From positions 1 to 32,196 of the forward strand of contig JAHFFX010000008.1 in the NCBI GenBank assembly GCA_023247755.1: a stretch of 32,196 bases of DNA. Reading direction: 5' to 3'. The DNA is from Candidatus Omnitrophota bacterium (GTDB taxonomy: Bacteria; Omnitrophota; Gorgyraeia; Zapsychrales; JAHFFX01). The notes under the pieces were generated by a model. It was not told the DNA's origin. It did not search any database and saw only the letters and a program-made list of their open reading frames with translations. Position numbers and translations under genes: made by a program. Of this stretch, positions 15,200 through 22,385 are shown piece by piece. Position 1 is the first letter of the stretch; the number at the start of each line of letters is the position of its first letter.

Positions 15200-15922
15200 A
15201 TGGCAATTTTTTTGGACACCGGCAAGATCAGCGACATCGAAAAATATCTCAAGATGGGCATTATCCGCGGAGTGACGACCAACCCCACCATCCTTTTGAA
15301 AGAAGGGATCACCGGCGGCATGAAAGGCATCAAGGACCGCACGATCAAGATCGCGGAGTTGATCGACCCCTATCCTTTGTCCGTCGAGGTGACGACCAAC
15401 GACCGGGAAGGGATGTTCCGGCAGGCCAAGGACATCGCCCGCTGGGCCAAGAACATCGTCGTCAAGATCACGATCCACGGCCCGAAAGGGGAACTCGACA
15501 ACCTGGAAGTGGTCCACGAACTGGAAACCAAGCACGATATCCGCATCAACGTGACGGCCATGATGAGCGCCCAGCAATGTTTCCTGGCGGCCATGGCCGG
15601 AGCGTCCTACGTTTCCCTGCTGGGCGGTCGCGTCAATAACATGGGTTACAACGTGATCGAGGACATCAAGTGCCTGCGCTCTCTGTTGGATACCTACAAA
15701 CTCAAGGCGCAGATCATCCTGGCCTCGACCCGCGAAGTGCTCAACGTCATCGAATGGCTGCGCGCCGGGGCGCATATCGTGACCGTTGTCCCGTCCTTCC
15801 TGGATGGAATGATCATCCATCCTTATTCCAAGGAAACGGTCCAGATGTTCTTGGATGATGCGGCCCGGGGGGAGATCAAGGCAGAGCCGCTGGCCGTGGC
15901 CCGGAAAAAGGGGAAAGCATGA
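15200..15922 (+). CDS. Transaldolase / fructose-6-phosphate aldolase family protein
   Basis: A 240-residue TIM-barrel protein of the short transaldolase (TalC/FSA) type. It opens with FLDTGKISDIEKYLKMG and GVTTNPTILLKEG, both family hallmarks. The Schiff-base lysine is Lys89 in IVVKITIHG. The ATG at 15200 is chosen because GGAG lies seven bases upstream and the family's MAIFLDT start begins there. Such enzymes transfer or cleave three-carbon (dihydroxyacetone) units. Placed between a SIS isomerase and an HpcH/HpaI aldolase, it could make the ketose phosphate that the isomerase converts. It may instead catalyse a specialised aldol step, since cluster-borne FSA homologues are often divergent in substrate. 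Confidence 0.88.
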   Translation: MAIFLDTGKISDIEKYLKMGIIRGVTTNPTILLKEGITGGMKGIKDRTIKIAELIDPYPLSVEVTTNDREGMFRQAKDIARWAKNIVVKITIHGPKGELDNLEVVHELETKHDIRINVTAMMSAQQCFLAAMAGASYVSLLGGRVNNMGYNVIEDIKCLRSLLDTYKLKAQIILASTREVLNVIEWLRAGAHIVTVVPSFLDGMIIHPYSKETVQMFLDDAARGEIKAEPLAVARKKGKA

Positions 15923-16710
15923 AGGACCTTATTTCCCGGCGTCTGGCCTTGCGTACGAAGTTCAAAAGGAATCAGCGGATCTTCGGGGCGTGGACATCCT
16001 TCGCCCATCCTTCGATCAGCGAGATCTTCGCCGGCGCCGGCGTCGATTTCGTCGGCATCGACATCGAACACAGCACGATCAGCCAGGAACAATCCCAGCG
16101 CATCATCGCCGCCTGTCAGGCGAGCCGCACGCCGTGCCTGCCGCGGGTCGCTTCCCACAACATGGAAATGATCAAGCGGCTCCTTGATTCCGGGGCGGAC
16201 GGCATCATCGTGCCGATGGTCAATAATCTTTCCGAGGCCGAGGAGATCGTCTCCTGGGTCAAGTATTCCCCCGTCGGTAAACGCAGTTTCGGGGTGGCGA
16301 GGGCCCAGGGCTACGGCAAGAATTTCGATGAATATACCCGCAGTTGGAACAGGTCCTCAACGCTCATTATCCAGATCGAGTCGATGGAAGGGGTGGAGAA
16401 CATCGAACAGATCCTTTCCCTTGCCGAGATCGACGGTGTGATGGTGGGGCCGTATGACCTTTCCGGTTCGTTGCGCATTCCGGGCCAGCTGGACCACCCG
16501 AAGGTGAAGGCGGCGTGTCAGCGGGTCATCAAGGCGTGTACCGCGCTGGGGAAATCCTGCGGCACCCAGCTCATCGAGCCCGACGAGCCGGGCATCCGCC
16601 GGGCCTTCAATTCGGGATTCAACTTTGTGGTGCTGGCCTCCGATGTGTTCATTCTTTGGAAATGGGCCGAGCGGATGCAAAACAACATCAAGCGTTTCAG
16701 AAAAGCTTAG
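15919..16710 (+). CDS. HpcH/HpaI-family aldolase
   Basis: A 263-residue class II (metal-dependent) aldolase of the HpcH/HpaI/DDGA family. Visible active-site elements are His51 in GIDIEHS, Arg76 in PRVAS, metal ligands Glu154 (QIESMEG) and Asp180 (GPYDLSGS), and the SFGVARAQGYG loop. Known members join or split pyruvate and an aldehyde, giving 3-deoxy-2-keto acids. The ATG overlaps the stop of the transaldolase gene. With a SIS isomerase before it and a HAD phosphatase and CMP-Kdo synthetase homologue after it, the natural proposal is that it condenses pyruvate with an aldose (phosphate) to make a 3-deoxy-ulosonic acid. A purely catabolic role would be odd in this position. Confidence 0.9.
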   Translation: MKDLISRRLALRTKFKRNQRIFGAWTSFAHPSISEIFAGAGVDFVGIDIEHSTISQEQSQRIIAACQASRTPCLPRVASHNMEMIKRLLDSGADGIIVPMVNNLSEAEEIVSWVKYSPVGKRSFGVARAQGYGKNFDEYTRSWNRSSTLIIQIESMEGVENIEQILSLAEIDGVMVGPYDLSGSLRIPGQLDHPKVKAACQRVIKACTALGKSCGTQLIEPDEPGIRRAFNSGFNFVVLASDVFILWKWAERMQNNIKRFRKA

Positions 16711-16714
16711 CCCC

Positions 16715-17380
16715 ATGAGTTTCAAGGTCGTGGTTCTCGATTTTGATGGTGTCATCGTCGATTCCGTGGGCATCAAGGACGATGCCTTCCGGGCGCTTTT
16801 TGCGGACCGGCCGGATGAGCTCGATGCGATCATGTCTTATCATCGCGCCAACAACGCCACGATCCGTTTCGAAAAATTCAAATTTATCACCGAGAACATA
16901 CTGCGGCAGCCCTTCAGCGAAACGGCCCAAGAGAAGCTTAACGTGCGGTATTCGCAATTCGTCGTTGAGAAAATAATCGCTTGTCCGTTCATCGAGGGCG
17001 CGCCGGATTTTCTGGAACATTTTAGCAAGCGAAGTTCTCTGTACCTGGCTTCGATCAATCCCAAGGAGGAGCTGGCCGGGATCCTTAAGGCCAGGGAGCT
17101 CGGGAAATACTTCAAGTCGGTCTACGCGCATCCTTGGCCAAAGGCCGATGCCTTGCGCGACATCCTGCAGAAGGAGAATATAGCGGCCTGCGACGCGGTT
17201 TTTATCGGGGACAGTCCCGAAGATCATGCGGCGGCCGTTTCGGCCGGGATTCATTTTATCGGCCGGGATGACGGCAAGCGGTTTACGGGTCTTCCGGTCC
17301 GCTGCTATCAAAGCCTGAATGAAGTTCGAAAGCACATGGAAACGATCGTCTCCGAATCTTCTGCGGGAAAAATGCGATGA
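16715..17380 (+). CDS. HAD-superfamily phosphatase
   Basis: A 221-residue HAD hydrolase with nucleophile Asp9 and acid Asp11 in LDFDGVIVDS, a helical cap domain (about 20-90), and the motif IV region FIGDSPEDHAAAVSAG. The ATG at 16715 gives the expected N-terminus; the frame extends upstream only as overlap with the aldolase gene. It resembles the phosphoglycolate phosphatase/Gph-like branch. In the Kdo pathway the HAD phosphatase KdsC removes phosphate between condensation and CMP activation. This gene occupies the matching place between an aldolase and a KdsB homologue, so it likely dephosphorylates the ulosonate intermediate or an earlier sugar phosphate. Confidence 0.85.
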   Translation: MSFKVVVLDFDGVIVDSVGIKDDAFRALFADRPDELDAIMSYHRANNATIRFEKFKFITENILRQPFSETAQEKLNVRYSQFVVEKIIACPFIEGAPDFLEHFSKRSSLYLASINPKEELAGILKARELGKYFKSVYAHPWPKADALRDILQKENIAACDAVFIGDSPEDHAAAVSAGIHFIGRDDGKRFTGLPVRCYQSLNEVRKHMETIVSESSAGKMR

Positions 17381-18159
17381 ACGGATATCTCTCAAAAGTT
17401 TTCAGCCTCAAAGGCAAGGTCGCGGCAGTGATCGGCGGGGCGGGGCATCTGTGCAGCGAAATGGCCTTGGGGCTGGCCTCAGCCGGAGCTTCCGTCGCCA
17501 TTCTGGACCGCAATGAAGCACCGATGCGTTCCGTGGCGCGCGCGATCCATCGCAAGACCGCCGGCAAAGTGCTGACCTATACGTTCGATGCGTCCGAGAA
17601 AGCGGGCCATGAAGCGGCCCTGGATGCCGTGCTCAAGGACTTGCGGCACGTCGATATCCTTATCAATGGGGCCGGGATCAACGCCCCGACCCCGTTCTTT
17701 GACATTTCCGTTGATGAATGGCAGGCGATCCTGGACAGCCACATCACGGCGACGTTCCTCGCCTGCCAGGTCTTTGGCCGGCATATGGTGAAGCGCCGGC
17801 GGGGATCGATCATCAACCTGTCTTCCGCATCTTCCGGCCCGCCGTTATCCAAGGCGTTCACCTATTCGGTGGCCAAGGCCGGCGTCAAGAACCTGACCCA
17901 GAACCTCGCGCGGGAATGGGCGCCCTATAATGTGCGGGTCAATGCCTTGCGCCCCGGATTCTTCCCGACGGCGTGGAGCATGAAGAATTTCATCGATAAG
18001 AAAAGGGAGCGGGCGATCCTGGGCCATACGCCGATGGGGCGATACGGCCGGCCGGAGGAATTGGTGGGCGCCGTATTGTGGCTCTCCTCGGATTCGGCCA
18101 GTTTTGTCACCGGTTCCGAGATCGCCGTCGATGGCGGGTTTACGTGTATGACAATTTAG
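17377..18159 (+). CDS. SDR-family sugar oxidoreductase
   Basis: A 260-residue classical SDR, starting ATGA over the HAD stop. Ser150, Tyr163 and Lys167 (YSVAK) form the catalytic set, and INGAG (about 96-100) and RPGFF are present. The nucleotide loop reads GGAGHLCSE rather than TGxxxGIG, a variant seen in D-mannonate/gluconate-type oxidoreductases. The C-terminal TGSEIAVDGGFT is typical. It probably oxidises or reduces a hydroxyl of the sugar acid being built in this block. It is one of two SDRs separated by the heptamer repeat region, and the two are clearly not recent duplicates. Confidence 0.85.
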   Translation: MNGYLSKVFSLKGKVAAVIGGAGHLCSEMALGLASAGASVAILDRNEAPMRSVARAIHRKTAGKVLTYTFDASEKAGHEAALDAVLKDLRHVDILINGAGINAPTPFFDISVDEWQAILDSHITATFLACQVFGRHMVKRRRGSIINLSSASSGPPLSKAFTYSVAKAGVKNLTQNLAREWAPYNVRVNALRPGFFPTAWSMKNFIDKKRERAILGHTPMGRYGRPEELVGAVLWLSSDSASFVTGSEIAVDGGFTCMTI

Positions 18160-18282
18160 TGTCAAGTGTCAGGTGTTAAGTGTCAAGAGCGTTCCGGTAG
18201 CTCATGACAAAAGTTTTTCTTAACACTTAACACTTAACACTTAACACTTAACACTTAACACTTAACACTTAACACTTAACAC
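18159..18282 (+). repeat. Inverted and tandem heptamer repeats before an SDR start codon
   Basis: Four imperfect units of the form GTGTYAR (18159-18186) begin in the last base of the upstream stop codon. After a 33-base spacer come nine perfect tandem copies of TTAACAC (18220-18282), ending three bases before the ATG at 18286. GTGTTAA is the reverse complement of TTAACAC. The left arm can therefore pair with any four consecutive right-arm copies (six registers), making an RNA stem. The spacer contains a small GAGC/GCTC hairpin (18187-18203). No Shine-Dalgarno site is present before the ATG; the repeat takes its place. Confidence 0.9.
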
Positions 18283-18285
18283 CCT

Positions 18286-19044
18286 ATGGCCTCTATCCGA
18301 AAAACAGTGATCATCGTCGGCGCAACCGAAGGCCTCGGCGCCGCCATCGCCCGCGTTTTTTATGCGCAAGGCAACACGGTCATCATCGCGGCTCGCAAGG
18401 ACAACGGCTTCGCGAAGAAATTGGGGAAGCGGGCGTTCTTTGCCCACGCCGATGCCCGCCAGGAAGCGGACCATAAATCGCTCGCGGAACTGGCCCGTCG
18501 CAAGACCGGCCGGTTGGATGTTTACATCAATTGCGCCGGTTTTTCCTTGTGGTCGCCTCTGTCCGAAGTGGACGAACTCTTCTTTCAGGAAATGATCGAC
18601 ACCAATTTGAAGGGGACCTTTTGGGGCTGCAAGACGGCGGCGGGCCTGCTGCGCCGCGGCGGGTGCATCATCAATGTGGCCAGTCTCGCCGGAAAAAGGG
18701 GCAGCGCCAACAATTCCGTTTACTGCGCCTCCAAATTCGGGGTCATCGGTCTTACCCAGGCCCTGGCCAAGGAACTGGGTCCGCGAGGGATCAGGGTGAA
18801 TGCCGTTTGTCCCGTTTATGTGGAAACCCCGGGCTTAAAGCGGGCGCTCGCGCAAAAGCACGCCCCGCCGCAGGGGAAAAGCGTGAGCGAATACTTGAAG
18901 AATTTCAGCAACCAGCAAAGCGCTCTGGGAAGATTGCCCACGGCCGATGAGGTCGCGCAGGTCTGCGTTTTCCTGGCATCGGACGCCGCTTCGGCGATCA
19001 CCGGCCAGTCGCTCAATGTGGATTGCGGCGTGCTTCCTTCTTAG
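18286..19044 (+). CDS. SDR-family oxidoreductase
   Basis: A 252-residue classical SDR: VGATEGLGAA nucleotide loop (11-20), INCAG (81-85), Ser133, Tyr146 and Lys150 (YCASK), and a C-terminal TGQSLNVDCG. The ATG at 18286 immediately follows the TTAACAC array and has no recognisable ribosome-binding site. Expression may thus depend on structure or copy number of the repeat. It follows another SDR and precedes the KdsB-like gene, so it is taken as a redox step on the ulosonic acid or its precursor. The pairing of two SDRs suggests an inversion of a hydroxyl through a keto intermediate, which is inference. Confidence 0.85.
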   Translation: MASIRKTVIIVGATEGLGAAIARVFYAQGNTVIIAARKDNGFAKKLGKRAFFAHADARQEADHKSLAELARRKTGRLDVYINCAGFSLWSPLSEVDELFFQEMIDTNLKGTFWGCKTAAGLLRRGGCIINVASLAGKRGSANNSVYCASKFGVIGLTQALAKELGPRGIRVNAVCPVYVETPGLKRALAQKHAPPQGKSVSEYLKNFSNQQSALGRLPTADEVAQVCVFLASDAASAITGQSLNVDCGVLPS

Positions 19045-19062
19045 GAATCCCAATCCGTCGTA

Positions 19063-19090
19063 CGTGTCACGTGACCCGTGCCCCGGATCA
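19063..19090 (+). repeat. Degenerate heptamer run
   Basis: Four consecutive seven-base units (CGTGTCA, CGTGACC, CGTGCCC, CGGATCA) lie in the short gap between the SDR and the KdsB-like gene. They include the perfect ten-base palindrome GTCACGTGAC at 19066-19075. The period and the GTGTCA core recall the array at 18159-18282, suggesting a genome-wide heptamer family rather than a local accident. Confidence 0.45.
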
Positions 19091-19128
19091 CAATTTTGTG
19101 GAACGTAAGACATACCGTAGAAAGAATC

Positions 19129-19914
19129 ATGAAAAAAATCAAGCAGCATGAAAAAATCGTCGCCATTATCCCGGCGCGCATGGCGGCTTCCCGGTTCCCG
19201 GGCAAGCCCTTGGCAAAGATCCTGGACCTGCCGATGATCGAACATGTCCGTCGGCGCGTGGCGCTGTGCGAGATCCTCAGCGACGTGTATGTCGCGACCT
19301 GTGACCAGGAAATTATGGAGGAAGTACAAAAGCACGGCGGCAAGGCGGTCATGACCGCCAATACCCACGAGCGCTGCACCGACCGGGTGGAGGAGGCGGC
19401 GCGTTCCATCGACGCGGACATCGTGGTCATCGTGCAAGGCGATGAGCCGCTGTTCGTGGCGCGGACCATCGAAGCACTCGTTGCCCCCATGCTGCGGGAT
19501 GAAACGATCCCCTGCACGAACATCCTTTCTCCGATCACGAAGGAATCCGACCAGCAGGACATCAATATCATCAAGACGGTGCTCAACAAAGATCAGGACG
19601 TGCTTTATTTTTCCCGCTCGCCGATCCCTTTCCTGCGGGTCAAGTCCGATGCGCCCTTGTATCGTCAGACCGGTCTTTCGGCTTTCACGAAACCATTTTT
19701 GCGGCAGTTCGCTAAGCTTGCGCCGACCCCGCTCGAAGTGGCGGAATCGATCGATTTCCTGCGGATCCTGGAACACGGGTTTACGGTGCGCGGCGTCATT
19801 TATGATCAACCTACGATCGGAGTGGACCGGCCACCCGACGTCGCCAAGATCGAAAAGGCCATCAAAGAAACCCCGCAGCACTGGGATATTTATCAAACCA
19901 TTCTGAGAACATGA
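19129..19914 (+). CDS. kdsB: CMP-Kdo synthetase (KdsB)-like cytidylyltransferase
   Basis: A 261-residue nucleotidyltransferase of the KdsB family. The CTP-binding N-terminus IIPARMAASRFPGKPL (Arg17, Lys26), VQGDEPL (about 102-108) and the C-terminal ESIDFLRILEHG are all present. In standard KdsB the region after strand three reads like HxSGTxR; here it is ERCTDRVEE (81-89), so sugar recognition may differ. The ATG at 19129 is used because the frame upstream is only an extension through the intergenic heptamers. The product would be a CMP-activated 3-deoxy-ulosonic acid. Its neighbours (aldolase, HAD phosphatase, SIS isomerase) support this. The organism's housekeeping kdsB, if any, would be elsewhere. 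Confidence 0.85.
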   Translation: MKKIKQHEKIVAIIPARMAASRFPGKPLAKILDLPMIEHVRRRVALCEILSDVYVATCDQEIMEEVQKHGGKAVMTANTHERCTDRVEEAARSIDADIVVIVQGDEPLFVARTIEALVAPMLRDETIPCTNILSPITKESDQQDINIIKTVLNKDQDVLYFSRSPIPFLRVKSDAPLYRQTGLSAFTKPFLRQFAKLAPTPLEVAESIDFLRILEHGFTVRGVIYDQPTIGVDRPPDVAKIEKAIKETPQHWDIYQTILRT

Positions 19915-20831
19915 AAAAACTTTTTGTGGCCTTATCAACCTTCGGCGAATACGGGTCCGAACCCATTGAGTTGCTCAGATCGAGCGGCCTGGATTTCTCC
20001 GTCAACCCAACGGGCAAACGCCTCACCCCCGAGCAGATCGTTGAACTGGCCGCGGATTGCGAGGGCATCATTGCCGGCGTCGAGCCTTATAACGCTCCGG
20101 TCCTGGAACGATTGCCGCAATTGCGCTGCATCAGCCGTTGCGGCGCGGGCATCGACAATGTCGACCAGCAGAAGGCGAAAGAAATGGGAGTGGCGATCCT
20201 CAACACTCCCGATGTGGTCATTCGACCGGTGGCGGAGCTGACGGTGGCCATGATCCTCGATCTCATGCGGAATTTAAGCGTCCATGCGCAACTCATGAAG
20301 AACAGGTCCTGGCAGAAGCAGGGCGGGCATTTGCTGTCCGGGAAACACGTCGGCATCATCGGGTTCGGCCGCATCGGCCAGAAGGTCGCGCAGCTTTTGA
20401 AACCTTTTGACGTCAAGATCGGTTACTTCGATCTGCGGCAGGTCTGGATCATGATCTCGAACCGGTTCGAAGATCTGAACTCGCTTCTGGAATGGGCCGA
20501 CATCATTACCGTGCATGCCTCCATCGGGGCCCAGGGAAAACCCTTGCTGGGACGCGATGAACTGCGCCGGATGAAACCCGGCAGCTGGATCGTCAACACC
20601 GCGCGCGGCGGTCTCGTCGATGAGGACGCTTTATATGAGGCTTTAAAGAGCGGCCATTTGGCCGGGGCGGCCTTGGATGTTTTTCTTGAGGAACCTTACA
20701 CGGGAAAATTATGCGAACTGGATAACGTCGTGCTCACGCCGCATGTGGCGACGCTCACCGGGGAATCGCGTCTGGCCATGGAGATCGAGGCCAGTGAGAA
20801 TATCATCCGTTTCTTCAAGAATGGACGCTGA
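19911..20831 (+). CDS. D-isomer-specific 2-hydroxyacid dehydrogenase
   Basis: A 306-residue NAD-dependent dehydrogenase of the SerA/GyaR-like family. It has the GFGRIGQ dinucleotide loop (151-157), Arg232 in NTARGGLVDE, Glu261 and His278 in LTPHVA. There is no C-terminal ACT domain, so it is not a full serine-feedback phosphoglycerate dehydrogenase. The start overlaps the KdsB-like stop (ATGA). These enzymes interconvert 2-oxo and D-2-hydroxy acids. In this block it may reduce or oxidise a 2-keto acid linked to the ulosonate route, or supply D-glycerate-type acyl groups. The choice cannot be made from sequence. Confidence 0.88.
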   Translation: MKKLFVALSTFGEYGSEPIELLRSSGLDFSVNPTGKRLTPEQIVELAADCEGIIAGVEPYNAPVLERLPQLRCISRCGAGIDNVDQQKAKEMGVAILNTPDVVIRPVAELTVAMILDLMRNLSVHAQLMKNRSWQKQGGHLLSGKHVGIIGFGRIGQKVAQLLKPFDVKIGYFDLRQVWIMISNRFEDLNSLLEWADIITVHASIGAQGKPLLGRDELRRMKPGSWIVNTARGGLVDEDALYEALKSGHLAGAALDVFLEEPYTGKLCELDNVVLTPHVATLTGESRLAMEIEASENIIRFFKNGR

Positions 20832-20835
20832 CCCC

Positions 20836-21756
20836 ATGATCTGTCCGGCCTGTTCAAACCGTTTTGATGAACAAACCGTTCCCCGCCGGGAATACCCGCT
20901 GCGGGGCAAGGAACAGGACGGCCGGCATCCGTCCTCGATCGTGTTCTGCCCGACGTGCGAACTGGGAATGGCCTGGCCGGCCCCGGTGGCCGAACAGATG
21001 GACGAGTACAATGCCGCATTTTGGGAAACGGCACAGGAACTGACGTTCGAACCCAAACGGTATCCCAACTATTACGCGCTGGCCAAGGCGCGCTGGGCCC
21101 AGATCGAAAGGAATTTGATCGAAAAGTCCGGTGAACATTGCGAGCTCGCCCTGCTCGACATCGGGGCGGGGCATGGGTTCCTGGGATGGGCGGCGGCCCG
21201 CAGCGGAAAAGTTCAGTTGAAGGAATACACGGCGGTCGAACCCGATCATACGTTCCGGCAATCCCTGGAGAATACCTGGCGGCGATCCTGGCCGTCCGTT
21301 AAATTCTTTGCCTTTGCCTCGCTGCCGCAGGTCCCGGGGCGGTTTGATCTGGTGGTCCTTTCGCACGTTTTGGAGCATCTCCCGGATCCCCGCCCGACCC
21401 TCGAATCGGTGCGGGAAAAACTTTCGCCCAACGGGATGGTGTTCATTGAAGTCCCCAACCAGGACTACCGGTTCAAACAATATCTTTTCCCGCATGTCCT
21501 TTTTTTCAACCGCCAGAGTCTGGAGACCCTCGTGCGGGGCAGCGGTCTTATGCCGGCCTTCCTGGGAGGTTTCGGCCGCCGGGTCGCCGGCCAGCCGTCC
21601 TGGGACAGCGAGCGGCTGGGGCTTCTCACCAAATCCGTTCTGAAATTAAAGGGGATCCTTCCCGTGGACCTGGTGGCCGATTTTTTGAATCGTGATCTTT
21701 GTGCCGACCGGCGCAACGAGGAAGGAACGTGGCTGAGACTTCTGGCCGGCAGGTGA
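20836..21756 (+). CDS. Zinc-ribbon SAM-dependent methyltransferase
   Basis: A 306-residue protein. The first residues form half of a zinc ribbon (Cys3-x2-Cys6) completed by Cys38-x2-Cys41. A class I methyltransferase domain follows, with motif [13 protein letters not shown] (about 106-117), an acidic residue at the end of the next strand (AVEPD), and [11 protein letters not shown]. An ATG at 20821 overlapping the previous gene would add five residues; neither start has a strong ribosome-binding site. Unlike the related protein at 13504, its SAM-binding loop is intact. It probably methylates a sugar or nucleotide sugar in the glycan. The acyltransferase gene follows after one base. Confidence 0.83.
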   Translation: MICPACSNRFDEQTVPRREYPLRGKEQDGRHPSSIVFCPTCELGMAWPAPVAEQMDEYNAAFWETAQELTFEPKRYPNYYALAKARWAQIERNLIEKSGEHCELALLDIGAGHGFLGWAAARSGKVQLKEYTAVEPDHTFRQSLENTWRRSWPSVKFFAFASLPQVPGRFDLVVLSHVLEHLPDPRPTLESVREKLSPNGMVFIEVPNQDYRFKQYLFPHVLFFNRQSLETLVRGSGLMPAFLGGFGRRVAGQPSWDSERLGLLTKSVLKLKGILPVDLVADFLNRDLCADRRNEEGTWLRLLAGR

Positions 21757-21757
21757 T

Positions 21758-22360
21758 ATGAAGATCTTGAGATTGATCGGTGCGGAGATAGCGGAGTGGT
21801 TCGGGCAGGTGTTGATCTGGATGCCGGGCCGGATCGGTTACCGTTTGCGCAGCGCGGTCTACCGTCGGTGTTTGGCCCGTTGCGGCAGAGGGGTCGTGAT
21901 TTCCCCCGGTTGCTTCCTGCGGGATAAAAAGAACATCAGTCTGGGCGATCACGTCACCATGGGGTCGCAGGCGCAGGTGTACGCCGCCGGGACGGGAAAA
22001 GAGCGCATTGAGATCGCCGATCACGTGCATTTTAATTCCAACGTCATGGTGAATGCCGACATGGGGGGCGAGATCTTCATCGGCCGGGATGTCATCATCG
22101 GGCCGAACGTCGTTCTGCGGGCCAGCGACCACCGGTTTTCCGATCCCCGGGTGCCGGTGCGCACGCAAGGCCACGCGGCCGGGACCATTCGGATCGGGGA
22201 TGATGTGTGGATCGGCGCGAATGTTGTGGTCTTGCCTGACGTTAACATCGGCCGGGGAGCGGTTGTCGCCGCGGGGGCGGTTGTTACTAAAAGCGTCTCG
22301 GATTACACGATCGTCGGCGGGGTGCCGGCCCGGGAGATCGGCAAAAGGGGCCGTTCATAA
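21758..22360 (+). CDS. Left-handed beta-helix (hexapeptide) O-acyltransferase
   Basis: A 200-residue protein whose middle and C-terminal parts are hexapeptide repeats, with the WcaF/NodL/LacA-like ending [31 protein letters not shown] followed by [13 protein letters not shown]. The likely catalytic His is in RASDHRF. Such trimers transfer acetyl (or another acyl) from acetyl-CoA to a sugar hydroxyl in the cytoplasm. It starts one base after the methyltransferase stop and is followed by a carbamoyltransferase, making a run of decorating enzymes. An acyl donor carried on the ACP of region A is conceivable but not shown. Confidence 0.87.
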   Translation: MKILRLIGAEIAEWFGQVLIWMPGRIGYRLRSAVYRRCLARCGRGVVISPGCFLRDKKNISLGDHVTMGSQAQVYAAGTGKERIEIADHVHFNSNVMVNADMGGEIFIGRDVIIGPNVVLRASDHRFSDPRVPVRTQGHAAGTIRIGDDVWIGANVVVLPDVNIGRGAVVAAGAVVTKSVSDYTIVGGVPAREIGKRGRS

Positions 22361-22385
22361 TTCTTTTAGCGAAGTCGGAGAGGAC

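Noticed and set aside
18187-18203. GAGC/GCTC hairpin as an intrinsic terminator after the first SDR
   Set aside because: The stem is only four base pairs with a nine-base loop, and the T-run starts about ten bases later. It is better seen as part of the spacer between repeat arms.
18220-18282. Tandem repeat as a CRISPR array
   Set aside because: The units are seven bases long and directly abutting, with no spacers.
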